Of a DNA stretch of 64,000 nucleotides, positions 25,838-35,095 are shown one piece after another. Both the position numbers and the translations under genes were made by a program. Within the stretch, counting starts at the first letter, position 1, and every line of letters begins with the position of its first letter. Origin of the DNA: an uncultured Lachnospiraceae bacterium (GTDB lineage: Bacteria > Bacillota > Clostridia > Lachnospirales > Lachnospiraceae); NCBI GenBank assembly GCA_910578175.1, contig CAJTPF010000012.1:1-64000 (forward strand), read 5' to 3'. Below the pieces are notes generated by a model. That model did no database searches and was not told the origin of the DNA. It saw nothing but the letters and a program-made list of their open reading frames with translations.

Positions 25838-26905
25838 ATGAAAGGATATTTTGAAGCGCTGGAGGAACAGGGCTATTATCTGATAGCGGAAATAGGCGTT
25901 AACTACTATGATATTGCGGCAAAAAACGGAATATCATTATTGGATGCTGCAAAATTGATGATAAAAGAAGCGAAAGAATGTGGCCTGAATGCCGTTAAAT
26001 TTCAATCCTATAAAGCAGAAAAGCTGGCGGCAAGGATTTCTCCTTCTTATTGGGATCTGAGTGAGGAAAGCACAAGATCACAGTTTGAATTATTCAAAAA
26101 ATATGATCTGTTTGGTGAGAATGAATATAAAATCCTGAAAGATTACTGTGATGAACTGGGAATTATGTTTATGTCCACGCCTTTTGATTTTGAAGCGGCG
26201 GACTATCTGCAGAAGCTTATGGAAGTCTATAAGATATCATCTTCCGATATTACCAATCTTCCTTTTCTGGAACATATTGCGAAGAAGAATAAACCTGTGA
26301 TCATATCCACAGGCGCTTCAAATCTGGATGAAATTCACAGAGCCATAGAAGCGATCAGGAGATATAACACACATCGCCTTACGATCATGCATTGCGTGCT
26401 GGAATATCCCACACCGCTGCAACATGCCAATCTGTTGAAAATTCAAAGCCTGATGAAGGAATTTCCAGATGAGATCATCGGTTATTCCGACCATACCAAA
26501 CCAACCGGTGATGCCATTGTGCAAACGGTTGCATTTGGTATGGGAGCCCGGGTGATAGAAAAGCATTTTACACTGGATAAAACGTTAAGAGGGAATGACC
26601 ATTATCATGCAATGGATACCGGAGATGCAAAAAAAATAATCCAAAACTTAAAGCTGGTAACACAAATAAAAGGTGATGCCGCCATATCCTGCCTGGAGAG
26701 CGAATGTCTGGCAAGGGAAAATGCCAGAAGATCCATAGTTGCCAAATGTGATATTAAGGCCGGAACAGAAATTAAAAAAGAGTTGTTAACCTTTAAAAGA
26801 CCGGGAATAGGAATTTCACCGGACAGATTATCAGATATCATCGGTAAGCAGGCGGTTACAGATATTGAAGAGGATACGATATTAAAGGAAGATATGTTTA
26901 AATAG
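25838..26905 (+). CDS. NeuB-family nonulosonic acid synthase (first set)
   Basis: NeuB enzymes condense phosphoenolpyruvate with a six-carbon amino sugar to give a nine-carbon sialic-acid-like sugar. The protein shows I-A-E-I-G-V-N near residues 17-23, V-K-F-Q-S-Y-K near 53-59, I-I-S-T-G-A-S-N near 157-164, G-Y-S-D-H-T near 213-218 and a C-terminal SAF (antifreeze-like) domain from about 290 to 352. At 355 residues it is typical. It follows the fused hydrolase/CMP-synthetase gene, so the two give three consecutive late steps. It is divergent from the PseI at 43527, and whether it makes legionaminic, pseudaminic or another acid cannot be told. Confidence 0.88.
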   Translation: MKGYFEALEEQGYYLIAEIGVNYYDIAAKNGISLLDAAKLMIKEAKECGLNAVKFQSYKAEKLAARISPSYWDLSEESTRSQFELFKKYDLFGENEYKILKDYCDELGIMFMSTPFDFEAADYLQKLMEVYKISSSDITNLPFLEHIAKKNKPVIISTGASNLDEIHRAIEAIRRYNTHRLTIMHCVLEYPTPLQHANLLKIQSLMKEFPDEIIGYSDHTKPTGDAIVQTVAFGMGARVIEKHFTLDKTLRGNDHYHAMDTGDAKKIIQNLKLVTQIKGDAAISCLESECLARENARRSIVAKCDIKAGTEIKKELLTFKRPGIGISPDRLSDIIGKQAVTDIEEDTILKEDMFK

Positions 26906-26914
26906 GAGAAAAAT

Positions 26915-28813
26915 ATGATAGATATAATTTTTCCGGCAGATAAAATAAAAAAGGGCAGCCGTATCGTTATATGGGGAGCAGATATTACGGGAATGTGTTT
27001 CTGTGAACAGATCATGAGCCTGAAACATGCAGATATTGTTTCTTTTATTGATAATAAGATTGAAACAGGATATAGAAATATACGTACAAAGAAACCGGAA
27101 TGGCTGCGAACAAATGATCAGAGTTATGATTATATATTGATTGGTTCTGTTAATCTAAAATCCATGAATGAAATAACAAGAATTTTGACTGAAGAATATA
27201 ATATTTCCAGGGATCGAATAGTTGCCGAAGGATATATACCGTTTATCAAGTCTTCAGGAATTGCGGATATAAATTCCCCTTATGAGATAACCGAAATGTT
27301 ACGGAAATCTGGGGATAACAATGAGATTTCAGAAAAATCCATAAAATATCTGATTGATACCCTGAATGACCAGGAAGTGATTACTGCCATAAGAAGCCTT
27401 TTCAGCAGTAATGGATCGGTAAAAACAAGGTTAACCTGTGCGTATATTTTATTTTCGGTGAATGCAGGTGACGGTGAATTGCTTGAATCGACTTATAAGA
27501 TTTTGAAAAAATGCTCAATGAGTAATCCGATATGGTCTCATTATTTTATGTTTAATTTTTTAAATTATGTTGTGATGAAACATCCTGAGTTTCGATATCA
27601 TAATTATTATCTTGACAGAAGAAAGATAATGAGCGATATATCTGATTTAATATACAAAAATAAAAAAAGAAAAGCTTTGGTAAAAGAAAAGAGGATTGCA
27701 ATTGCTTCTTCGGCACCATTGTTAGGCGGGGATTGGCATATAACCAAATTGGTTGCCGGGCTGGCCAATGGTCTGAGCAGAAACGGATATGATGTAGCTG
27801 TTTTTATTGAATCAGGAGTATACTCAAAAGAAGACTTTTTTATTGGTACATATTTTGTTAAAACCGACGGTCTTTTAGGTTACGAAAGAAGTAACAGGAA
27901 GGCATTTGATGAGGATATACCGGTTTTTTATTCAGAAGGGAACTCTATGGGTGAACATGCAAATGATTATGTGGATAAAATAGTTGATTATAATCCTGAA
28001 AGTGTTGTTATTTTTGGTGCAGACCGGACATGCGCAACAAGAATTTTATATGATTTATTTCCGATTGTATTTATTCCAACCATTACAGATGGATCCATTG
28101 CATATTTTCATTGTATGGTATGTACAAGTATCACTCCATTTCTGACTATAAATGATAAATTTCCTTGGATATCGGAAAAACAGGAGTTGATGGAATGTGA
28201 GCCTTTACTTATATTACCTGTTTGTGAAAATGTATATAAGCGGGAGGACAGGGGATGGAAAGAAGAATTTATTGTAGTGACGGTAGGAAACAGATTGGAA
28301 TCCGAATTGAATAATGAATTTATTGATGTAATCTGCAGGGAAATAAAAAACAGAGAAACTTTAAAATGGGTGATTATTGGAATATCATCGTTTACATATA
28401 TCAGTGAGAAATATGATGAACTTGTAAAAAAGAAGAAAATCGAATTTATAACTTATGAAAAAGATTTATCGGCGTTATATAAAATCGTGGATGTATATCT
28501 TAATCCCGACAGAATTGGAGGAGGAACATCAGTTGCATGGGCCATGCTGGAAGGCATACCAGTGATTACATTGGATTTAGCATTAGACGGCTGCAATTGG
28601 GTAGGCAGGGAGAATGCCATTCATGGAGATTATAATGAGCTTGTAAAAGAACTGAAAAGATTGCAGGATGACAAAGAATATTATATGAATAAAAGTATAA
28701 CAATGAAAGAAAAGGCTCTGAAGAGAAGTGGTGAAACACATGTTAGGGGGGTTATAGAAATAATAAATAAAGCAGTTGAGATTTTTAATCAACAAAAGAA
28801 AGAAGGAGAATAA
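26915..28813 (+). CDS. Glycosyltransferase with N-terminal Rossmann-like domain
   Basis: Residues 8-110 are the shared Rossmann-like module (I-V-I-W-G-A-D near 14-20, F-I-D-N-K near 45). A helical middle follows, then from residue 260 a GT4-like enzyme: A-S-S-A-P-L-L-G-G-D-W-H near 265-276 and D-R-I-G-G-G-T-S-V-A-W-A-M near 531-543. The last motif is also seen in the C-terminal half of the 914-residue protein at 39977. AGGAG precedes the ATG. Its stop overlaps the ATG of the aminotransferase gene by one base. Substrate unknown. Confidence 0.68.
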   Translation: MIDIIFPADKIKKGSRIVIWGADITGMCFCEQIMSLKHADIVSFIDNKIETGYRNIRTKKPEWLRTNDQSYDYILIGSVNLKSMNEITRILTEEYNISRDRIVAEGYIPFIKSSGIADINSPYEITEMLRKSGDNNEISEKSIKYLIDTLNDQEVITAIRSLFSSNGSVKTRLTCAYILFSVNAGDGELLESTYKILKKCSMSNPIWSHYFMFNFLNYVVMKHPEFRYHNYYLDRRKIMSDISDLIYKNKKRKALVKEKRIAIASSAPLLGGDWHITKLVAGLANGLSRNGYDVAVFIESGVYSKEDFFIGTYFVKTDGLLGYERSNRKAFDEDIPVFYSEGNSMGEHANDYVDKIVDYNPESVVIFGADRTCATRILYDLFPIVFIPTITDGSIAYFHCMVCTSITPFLTINDKFPWISEKQELMECEPLLILPVCENVYKREDRGWKEEFIVVTVGNRLESELNNEFIDVICREIKNRETLKWVIIGISSFTYISEKYDELVKKKKIEFITYEKDLSALYKIVDVYLNPDRIGGGTSVAWAMLEGIPVITLDLALDGCNWVGRENAIHGDYNELVKELKRLQDDKEYYMNKSITMKEKALKRSGETHVRGVIEIINKAVEIFNQQKKEGE

Positions 28814-29943
28814 TGATACCATTTAATAAAGCAGTATATCTGCCAGCTGCATTTGAACATGTGGCAGATGTTGTTAAATCAAGTAAAATTGCAGGTGATG
28901 GAAAATATACAAAATTATGCAGTGAATGGATGGAAAAACGGTTTTGTGCTAAAAAGGTACTTATGACCACTTCATGTACGGCAGCATTGGAAATGACTGC
29001 TATCTTATTAAATATACAGCCGGGTGATGAGGTAATAATGCCGTCTTATACGTTTGTTTCTACTGCGAATGCTTTTGTACTTCATGGGGCCAAATGTGTT
29101 TTTGTGGATATTCGTCCGGATACGATGAATATAGATGAAAAGTTGATTGAAGATGCGATTACAGAAAAAACGAAAGCAATTGTTGTAGTCCATTACGCCG
29201 GTGTTTCTAGTGAGATGGAAACAATTATGAATATATCAAAAAAATATAATATTCCAGTGGTGGAGGATGCAGCACAGGGAGTGATGGCTGCTTATAAAGA
29301 CAAAGCATTAGGAACGATTGGCGATTTTGGATGTTACAGTTTTCACGAAACAAAGAATTATACTATGGGAGAAGGTGGGGCGCTTGTAATTAACAATGAA
29401 AAATATTTGGAAAGAGCAGAGATTATTCGGGAAAAAGGAACCAATAGAAGTAAATTTTATCGTGGAGAGATCGATAAATATACCTGGGTAGATATAGGGT
29501 CATCTTTTCTGCCGAGTGAGTTTAATGTCTCGTATTTATATGGACAACTGTTGATGGCGGATGAGATAAATAATAATAGAATAGAAAGTTGGAAATTTTA
29601 TTATGAAAATTTAAAAAAATATGAAGATCAGGGAATTATTGAACTGCCGAATGTTCCGTTGCACTGCGCACATAATGCTCATATGTTCTGGCTTAAATGG
29701 AAAGATGTGAACCAGAGAAGTGATTTTATCAATTACATGAGAGAGAAAAAAATAAGCTGTGTATTTCATTATGTACCACTACATTCATCATATGGTGGTA
29801 ATAAATATGGCAGAATGGATCAAGACAGATATACTACGATGGAGAGTGAAAGACTGGTACGTCTGCCAATGTTTTATGCCTTAAAAAAAGAGGAATTGGA
29901 ATATATGTTAGGGGTGATAACTGAATTTATTCATATGTTATAG
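28813..29943 (+). CDS. wecE: WecE-type sugar aminotransferase (dTDP-4-amino-4,6-dideoxygalactose transaminase)
   Basis: The whole 376-residue protein follows the E. coli WecE (RffA) pattern: M-I-P-F-N start, L-M-T-T-S-C-T-A-A-L-E-M near 53-64, the S-Y-T-F-V-S-T-A-N-A-F-V-L stretch near 78-90, V-E-D-A-A-Q-G-V-M near 155-163, and F-H-E-T-K-N-Y with the PLP lysine at residue 181. WecE makes dTDP-Fuc4N from dTDP-4-keto-6-deoxyglucose. The RmlA and RmlB enzymes for the precursor are not in this window. A PglD-type transferase two genes downstream could N-acylate the product. The start is joined to the previous stop (TAATG). Confidence 0.88.
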   Translation: MIPFNKAVYLPAAFEHVADVVKSSKIAGDGKYTKLCSEWMEKRFCAKKVLMTTSCTAALEMTAILLNIQPGDEVIMPSYTFVSTANAFVLHGAKCVFVDIRPDTMNIDEKLIEDAITEKTKAIVVVHYAGVSSEMETIMNISKKYNIPVVEDAAQGVMAAYKDKALGTIGDFGCYSFHETKNYTMGEGGALVINNEKYLERAEIIREKGTNRSKFYRGEIDKYTWVDIGSSFLPSEFNVSYLYGQLLMADEINNNRIESWKFYYENLKKYEDQGIIELPNVPLHCAHNAHMFWLKWKDVNQRSDFINYMREKKISCVFHYVPLHSSYGGNKYGRMDQDRYTTMESERLVRLPMFYALKKEELEYMLGVITEFIHML

Positions 29944-30014
29944 TGTTTAACGGAAATTAGCATTATTGCTTTTTAAAAATGAAATTAAATATGGATTATG
30001 GAAAGGAATTAATT

Positions 30015-30914
30015 ATGAACTGGAAAAAACTTGGAAGAATATATGAACCTGAAAATATATATGAAGGAGGGGTGTTCACTCATGGGTCAAATCCTTTTCC
30101 TGTCAATATAGAAGAGGATATTTTCCGTATTTTTTACAATATTAGAGATGAAAAAAACAGGTCACATTTAACATATTTAGATTTTGATATAGAGCATAAA
30201 ACGATTATAAAAGTTGCATCAAAACCGATTCTCTCACCTGGCATACCGGGAATGTTTGATGATTCAGGTTGTTCATTAGGTTGTGTTTTGGATTTTGAAG
30301 ATAAGAAATATATTTATTATCTTGGATGGAATTTGGGAGTTACTGTCCCTTGGATGAATTATATCGGTCTGGCTATATATAATATGAGTGATGATACCTG
30401 TCAGAAATTTTCAAATGTTCCAATTGTAGAAAGAAATGAAATAGACTATTTATCGATGTCATACCCATATGTAATTGAAGAGAATGGAAAGTTCCGTATG
30501 TGGTATGGTTCCAATATACAATGGGGAGAAAAGAAACGTGATATGAACCATGTTATAAAATATGCTGAGTCTGAAGATGGAATTCATTGGAAGAGAGACG
30601 GAAGCATCTGCATTCAGGGTAAAGATGAAAGCGAATATGCATTTTCAAAGCCGTCAGTTATTTTTGAGAATGGTATATATAAAATGTGGTATTCATACCG
30701 AGGTGAAAAATATAGAATTGGTTATGCAGAGTCTGTAGATGGGATTAGATGGACACGAAAAGATAATAAGTCAGGAATTGGTGTATCCAGTGAAGGATGG
30801 GATTCGGAAATGGTAGATTATCCTGTAGTATTCAAACACAAAGAAGCTGTGTATATGTTATATTGTGGTAATGGTTATGGTAAAACGGGATTTGGTCTGG
30901 CTATACTTGAGTAA
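30015..30914 (+). CDS. Intracellular beta-propeller, GH43/GH32-like protein
   Basis: This 299-residue protein has several repeats of the type seen in five-bladed propellers related to glycoside hydrolases: F-R-M-W-Y-G-S near 160, Y-A-E-S-E-D-G-I-H-W near 183-192, Y-K-M-W-Y-S-Y near 223-229 and Y-A-E-S-V-D-G-I-R-W near 237-246. No signal peptide is present, so it acts inside the cell. Related proteins in surface polysaccharide clusters are often of unknown, sometimes transferase, function. The ATG at 30015 has AAAGGA at normal spacing; an in-frame upstream ATG lacks a site. Exact role not known. Confidence 0.6.
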   Translation: MNWKKLGRIYEPENIYEGGVFTHGSNPFPVNIEEDIFRIFYNIRDEKNRSHLTYLDFDIEHKTIIKVASKPILSPGIPGMFDDSGCSLGCVLDFEDKKYIYYLGWNLGVTVPWMNYIGLAIYNMSDDTCQKFSNVPIVERNEIDYLSMSYPYVIEENGKFRMWYGSNIQWGEKKRDMNHVIKYAESEDGIHWKRDGSICIQGKDESEYAFSKPSVIFENGIYKMWYSYRGEKYRIGYAESVDGIRWTRKDNKSGIGVSSEGWDSEMVDYPVVFKHKEAVYMLYCGNGYGKTGFGLAILE

Positions 30915-31020
30915 TGTTGTTAAGTTAAAATCAGATTGAAAGAAATTTTATATAGAAAGGAAGCATATCAGTTACTCTTTTTCAGTTATCTGATTTATTT
31001 TTGTAGCTGCGTGGAAAAAA

Positions 31021-31701
31021 ATGAAAAAATTGATAATTTTTGGAATTGATGATATGGCGGAAGTTGCAAAGTTTTTTTTTGACAATGATTCCGAATATCG
31101 AGTGGAAGCATTTACTGTGGATCGGGAATATAGGAAAAGAGATACATTCTGCGAATTACCGGTTTATGATTTTGAAGATATAGAGAGAAAGTTTTCTACA
31201 GATGAATATGAGATGTTTATCGCAATTGGTTATTCGCATGTGAATAAAATAAGAGAAGAAAAATATAATGCTGCAAAGCAAAAAGGGTATAAACTCGCCA
31301 GTTATATCAGTTCACATATTACCTGTTGGATTGATAAAGAACAGATTGGAGATAATTGTTTTATTTTGGAGGATAATACGATTCAGCCGTTTGTTCAGAT
31401 TGGAGACAATGTTGTTTTATGGAGTGGGAATCATATTGGTCATCATGCCAGAATTGGAAACCATGTTTTTATTACATCTCATACAGTGTTATCTGGCAGA
31501 ACCTGTGTCGGAGACAATTGTTTTATAGGAGTAAATGCAACCGTCAATGATCATGTTACAATAGCTGCCGGTTGTGTGATAGGTTCTGGTGCGTTGATTA
31601 CAAGAGATACGGAGCCGGGGGCTGTTTACAAAAATCAATATACATCTAAATATATTAAAACAAGCAATGAACTTAATTACTTTAAAAGTCATAATGAGTA
31701 G
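31021..31701 (+). CDS. PglD/NeuD-type acyltransferase (Rossmann + left-handed beta-helix)
   Basis: PglD-type enzymes transfer an acetyl (or other acyl) group from CoA to an amino or hydroxyl group on a nucleotide sugar. The N-terminal 90 residues are a Rossmann-like domain (L-I-I-F-G-I-D-D at 4-11). The rest is a hexapeptide beta-helix (I-G-D-N-V-V-L, I-G-H-H-A-R-I-G-N near 140-148, with a candidate catalytic His). The ATG has only a weak ribosome site, and the 100 bases before it hold no clear promoter. The likely substrate, by position, is the dTDP-Fuc4N made by the WecE-type protein two genes earlier; that is inference. Confidence 0.78.
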   Translation: MKKLIIFGIDDMAEVAKFFFDNDSEYRVEAFTVDREYRKRDTFCELPVYDFEDIERKFSTDEYEMFIAIGYSHVNKIREEKYNAAKQKGYKLASYISSHITCWIDKEQIGDNCFILEDNTIQPFVQIGDNVVLWSGNHIGHHARIGNHVFITSHTVLSGRTCVGDNCFIGVNATVNDHVTIAAGCVIGSGALITRDTEPGAVYKNQYTSKYIKTSNELNYFKSHNE

Positions 31702-31748
31702 CATTTGAATTTATAAAAATCATGAATTCTGTTTTAAGGAGAAAATTA

Positions 31749-32441
31749 ATGAAAAAAGTGGCGATTTTACAGTCAAATTATATTCCCTGGAAGGGGTATT
31801 TTGATATGATTAATATGGTTGATGAGTTTGTTTTGTATGACGATATGCAGTATACAAAAAGGGATTGGAGAAACCGGAATATTATAAAGACATTCCAGGG
31901 AATGCAATGGATAAGTATCCCGGTTGCCACAAAAGGGAAGTTTTACCAAAAGATTAATGAAACAGAAGTTATTTCATCTGAATGGGTGGATGAGCACTGG
32001 AAAACATTACAGTATAATTATGCAAGAGCTAAGCACTTTGATGAATATTCTGAAACTATAAAAGAATTATATGAGCAGTGCAGGGAAGAAAAATATTTAA
32101 GCAGGATTAATTATATATTTCTGAAAAAAATATGTGAGATATTAAATATTGATACAAAAATAACATGGTCATCGGAATATAATTTAATTGACGGAAAAAC
32201 GGAAAAACTGGTAGGAATATGTAAACAAGCCGGTGCAGATTGTTATCTGTCAGGTCCGGCAGCCAAAGACTATATTGAGAATGAATTGTTTGCTAATGAA
32301 AGTATTGCACTGGAATATATGGATTATTCAGGATATAAAGAGTATTCTCAGTTGCATGGAGAGTTTCTGCATTCCGTTACTATTTTGGATATGATTTTTA
32401 ATCTGGGAAAAGAGACGAATCAATATATGAAAAGTTTTTGA
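31749..32441 (+). CDS. WbqC-family protein
   Basis: The protein is 230 residues long and has the family features: V-A-I-L-Q-S-N-Y-I-P-W-K-G-Y-F-D at residues 4-19, F-V-L-Y-D-D-M-Q-Y-T near 29-38, W-I-S-I-P-V near 58, and Y-L-S-G-P-A-A-K-D-Y near 168. WbqC-like proteins occur in O-antigen and related clusters and are thought to act on sugar biosynthesis, but a reaction is not firmly established. I chose the ATG at 31749 (AAGGAG at 31736-31741). It lies between the acyltransferase and a CgeB-like glycosyltransferase in the same direction. Confidence 0.78.
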   Translation: MKKVAILQSNYIPWKGYFDMINMVDEFVLYDDMQYTKRDWRNRNIIKTFQGMQWISIPVATKGKFYQKINETEVISSEWVDEHWKTLQYNYARAKHFDEYSETIKELYEQCREEKYLSRINYIFLKKICEILNIDTKITWSSEYNLIDGKTEKLVGICKQAGADCYLSGPAAKDYIENELFANESIALEYMDYSGYKEYSQLHGEFLHSVTILDMIFNLGKETNQYMKSF

Positions 32442-32480
32442 GATTATTGAAATTTTATTATTCGAAAGGAAATCTGCTTC

Positions 32481-33638
32481 ATGAAAATACTTTTTTTAAG
32501 CAGCGAAGCAATAAAGTTATTTGATTTGCCCTGGGCATTTATGGAAGCCGGTCATACAGTCGAAAGTATTGATGCTGTATTTAAGTTTAATGAACATATC
32601 AAAGAAGCGGATGAAATACTGATTCAAAAATTATCTGAGACAAAGTATGATTTTGTAATGAGTTATGATTTTTTACCTGTGATTTCAGATATATGTAACC
32701 GATTGAATGTAAAATATGTTTCATGGACGTTTGATTCTCCGCTATATACATTATATACACCGGAAGCCAGATATATCTGTAATTATATTTTTGTATTTGA
32801 TAAAGGACAATATGAACGATTGAAGAAATTCGGCATTCCGCATCTGTTCCATCTTCCGATGGCCATCAATCAAACCAGGATCAGTGGAATTGATATTTCA
32901 CGGGAAGATGAGATACAGTTTCGGTCAGACATATCTTTTGTAGGGAATTTATACCATGATAATTTATATAATCAGATAAAACCTTACTTAACTGAAAATA
33001 ATCAACAGTATTTTGAACAGATATTAAATCATATATTTAATGATTTTTTGGAAAAAAATATTGAATCCTATGTAGGAGATGAAATAGTTACGTTTTTCAA
33101 CAATGCGCTGAATCGGGAATCCAGAAACCAATATCTGATGACTGACCGATACTATTATGCAGATCAGATCTTTTCGCGAAAAGTATCTGAAATGGACAGG
33201 ATTGGCATGCTCAATCGATTAGGAAAAAAGTTCCAGATCCGGTTATACACAAGTAATGACACCTCCATGATTCAGAATGTAGATCTGAAACCGGCAGTCA
33301 GTTATGAAAATGATATGAATAAAGTATTTTATCTGTCAAAGATTAATATTAACCAGACCATCCGTTCCATTGAAACCGGATTGCCTCTTCGGATTTTTGA
33401 TATAATGGGAAGCGGCGGCTTTCTATTGACGAATTATCAGGAGGAATTAGAGGATTATTTTAAAATAGATGAGGATTTAGTGGTATATCGTTCATTTGAT
33501 GAACTGGAGGATAAATGTCGGTATTATCTTACACATGAGAAAGAAAGACTGCAGATATTAATGAATGGGTACAAAAAAGTGTGTGAGAATCATACATATG
33601 GGCATAGGGTCAAGCAGATTTTACGTTGCATAAAATGA
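32481..33638 (+). CDS. CgeB-like glycosyltransferase (copy 1)
   Basis: This 385-residue protein looks like a GT-B glycosyltransferase of the CgeB type. The C-terminal region has I-N-I-N-Q-T-I-R-S-I-E near 290 and L-R-I-F-D-I-M-G-S-G-G-F-L-L-T-N-Y near 307-323, followed by a half with repeated acidic residues. The protein at 46895 is clearly its paralogue (shared L-R-V-F-D-I-M-G-C-G-G and Y-V-C-W-V-Y-D-S-P-L-type segments). CgeB-type genes are seen with spore-coat and flagellar glycan loci; the donor is unknown. The start has AAAGGAAAT 9 or so bases before it. Confidence 0.7.
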   Translation: MKILFLSSEAIKLFDLPWAFMEAGHTVESIDAVFKFNEHIKEADEILIQKLSETKYDFVMSYDFLPVISDICNRLNVKYVSWTFDSPLYTLYTPEARYICNYIFVFDKGQYERLKKFGIPHLFHLPMAINQTRISGIDISREDEIQFRSDISFVGNLYHDNLYNQIKPYLTENNQQYFEQILNHIFNDFLEKNIESYVGDEIVTFFNNALNRESRNQYLMTDRYYYADQIFSRKVSEMDRIGMLNRLGKKFQIRLYTSNDTSMIQNVDLKPAVSYENDMNKVFYLSKININQTIRSIETGLPLRIFDIMGSGGFLLTNYQEELEDYFKIDEDLVVYRSFDELEDKCRYYLTHEKERLQILMNGYKKVCENHTYGHRVKQILRCIK

Positions 33639-33737
33639 ATTCAGGCTCAAAATAAGTATTATTCATAATTTGTTCAGAATTACCGATATCTAAGTTGATT
33701 TTAAATGGTAATACTTTTGAATCAACAGGAGATATTT

Positions 33738-34808
33738 ATGAATATTATTTTGATGTCAGGAGCGGCTGTAAACGCAGGGGACTTTCTGATCGTAAAAAGA
33801 AGTATGGAATTATTGAGGCATTGTTTTTATCAATGTGAGATTAAAGTTATAAACCGTCTGCATTCGTGTGACGATATGGTGGATGAGCTGAATGCCGGAG
33901 ATGCAATAGTCTGGGCAGGAGGACCGTTATTTCAGCCAAATATATATCCGCAGAGTCTTCCGTTTGTTACTGATCTGGACAAGATAACCATTCCGCAGTT
34001 TACAATAGGTTTAGGCTGGAAAGGAGAGAATTTATCAGATAAGAGCGTTTATGATTATAAATTTTCAGACAAAACATATGGTTTTGTGACTAAAATGTCA
34101 GAAAGCAATGCCAAGATCAGCTGCAGGGATTTTTTTACCCTTCGGATGTTAAAAAATAATGGTATAGATAATTGCAGTATGACAGGATGTCCTGCCTGGT
34201 ATGATTTAAAAAGAATAGATAAGTTGACAGTAAATAAAAAAATCGAAGAAGTGAAAAAAATATGTATTTCTGATCCATGGCGGTACAGTAGCTATTATCA
34301 GGTGATTGAATTGCTTAAATTGCTGAGAAGAAGGTTTTCAAAAGCAAAACTCTGTTTTATATATCATAGAGGCAATACACAGGAGGTATGCGGAACAGAA
34401 CAATTTAATGAAATTTTAAAACTGGAAGACCGGTTAAAAGAAAATAATGTTGAAAGTTTTGATATTTCCGGTAGTGAGGAAGGGTTTCATATTTATGATG
34501 ATTGTGACCTGCATATCGGATGGAGGGTGCATGCCCATATCTATAATATGAGTATCCGGAATTTAAGTATCTTGATCGAAGAGGATGCCAGAGGCGGTGG
34601 ATTTAATGAAATTTTGGGTATGCAGTCCATTAAAGCATATGAAAATAATTTAAAAGACAAGAATCAGTATCTGGTTCGGGCGATTGATGACGGAATAGAC
34701 CGGTTGATTCACACAAATTATTTTGAAATTGAAAAAGGTTTTTATATAATGAAAGAATATTTCAAAAAAATGGAAGACCATATAGAGAGTTTGAAGCAGA
34801 TTTTATAA
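33738..34808 (+). CDS. Polysaccharide pyruvyltransferase-like protein
   Basis: The 356-residue protein has the layout of the polysaccharide pyruvyltransferase family: N-A-G-D-F-L-I-V near residue 13, A-G-D-A-I-V-W-A-G-G-P near 53-63, C-R-D-F-F-T-L-R-M-L near 132, and a conserved G-W-R-V-H-A-H-I-Y-N near 262-271. Family members add ketal-linked pyruvate or act as glycosyltransferases; the sequence does not decide which. I chose the ATG at 33738 with ACAGGAG just before it. A strong terminator follows at 34883, closing the operon. Confidence 0.72.
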   Translation: MNIILMSGAAVNAGDFLIVKRSMELLRHCFYQCEIKVINRLHSCDDMVDELNAGDAIVWAGGPLFQPNIYPQSLPFVTDLDKITIPQFTIGLGWKGENLSDKSVYDYKFSDKTYGFVTKMSESNAKISCRDFFTLRMLKNNGIDNCSMTGCPAWYDLKRIDKLTVNKKIEEVKKICISDPWRYSSYYQVIELLKLLRRRFSKAKLCFIYHRGNTQEVCGTEQFNEILKLEDRLKENNVESFDISGSEEGFHIYDDCDLHIGWRVHAHIYNMSIRNLSILIEEDARGGGFNEILGMQSIKAYENNLKDKNQYLVRAIDDGIDRLIHTNYFEIEKGFYIMKEYFKKMEDHIESLKQIL

Positions 34809-34882
34809 GAGATTAAATATATGATGTTTTTTTACTTATCGGCGGCATAGTATTCAGAGGATTCTGAAAAATATCTTGTTTT

Positions 34883-34940
34883 AAATCCTCTCAGGAGAAC
34901 AGTTTTGATTTATAAAGTTGTTTTCCTGAGAGGATTTTTT
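34883..34940 (+). terminator. Rho-independent terminator at the end of the first glycan operon
   Basis: A 19-base-pair stem is formed by 34883-34901 and 34919-34937, with one G-T pair and a 17-base loop, and the right side ends in a run of six T. It is the only strong terminator between 13.7 and 49.5 kb. The 150 bases from it to the next gene hold no promoter I can call confidently. Confidence 0.9.
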
Positions 34941-35095
34941 GTCTCTAAATTAATATATTATATGTGGATCGGAAAGTTTCAATTGTATAACTGGTACATA
35001 GCATGCAAAATATGAATAAATTATGATGGTAATATAAGATATAGGATTTATAATAGGAAAAGAAAAAATGGAAATAAATATAGAGGAAAACGATA

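Noticed and set aside
34829..34841. GCCGATAA on the minus strand after the pyruvyltransferase-like gene
   Set aside because: No TAAA-type box lies at the right distance upstream on that strand.
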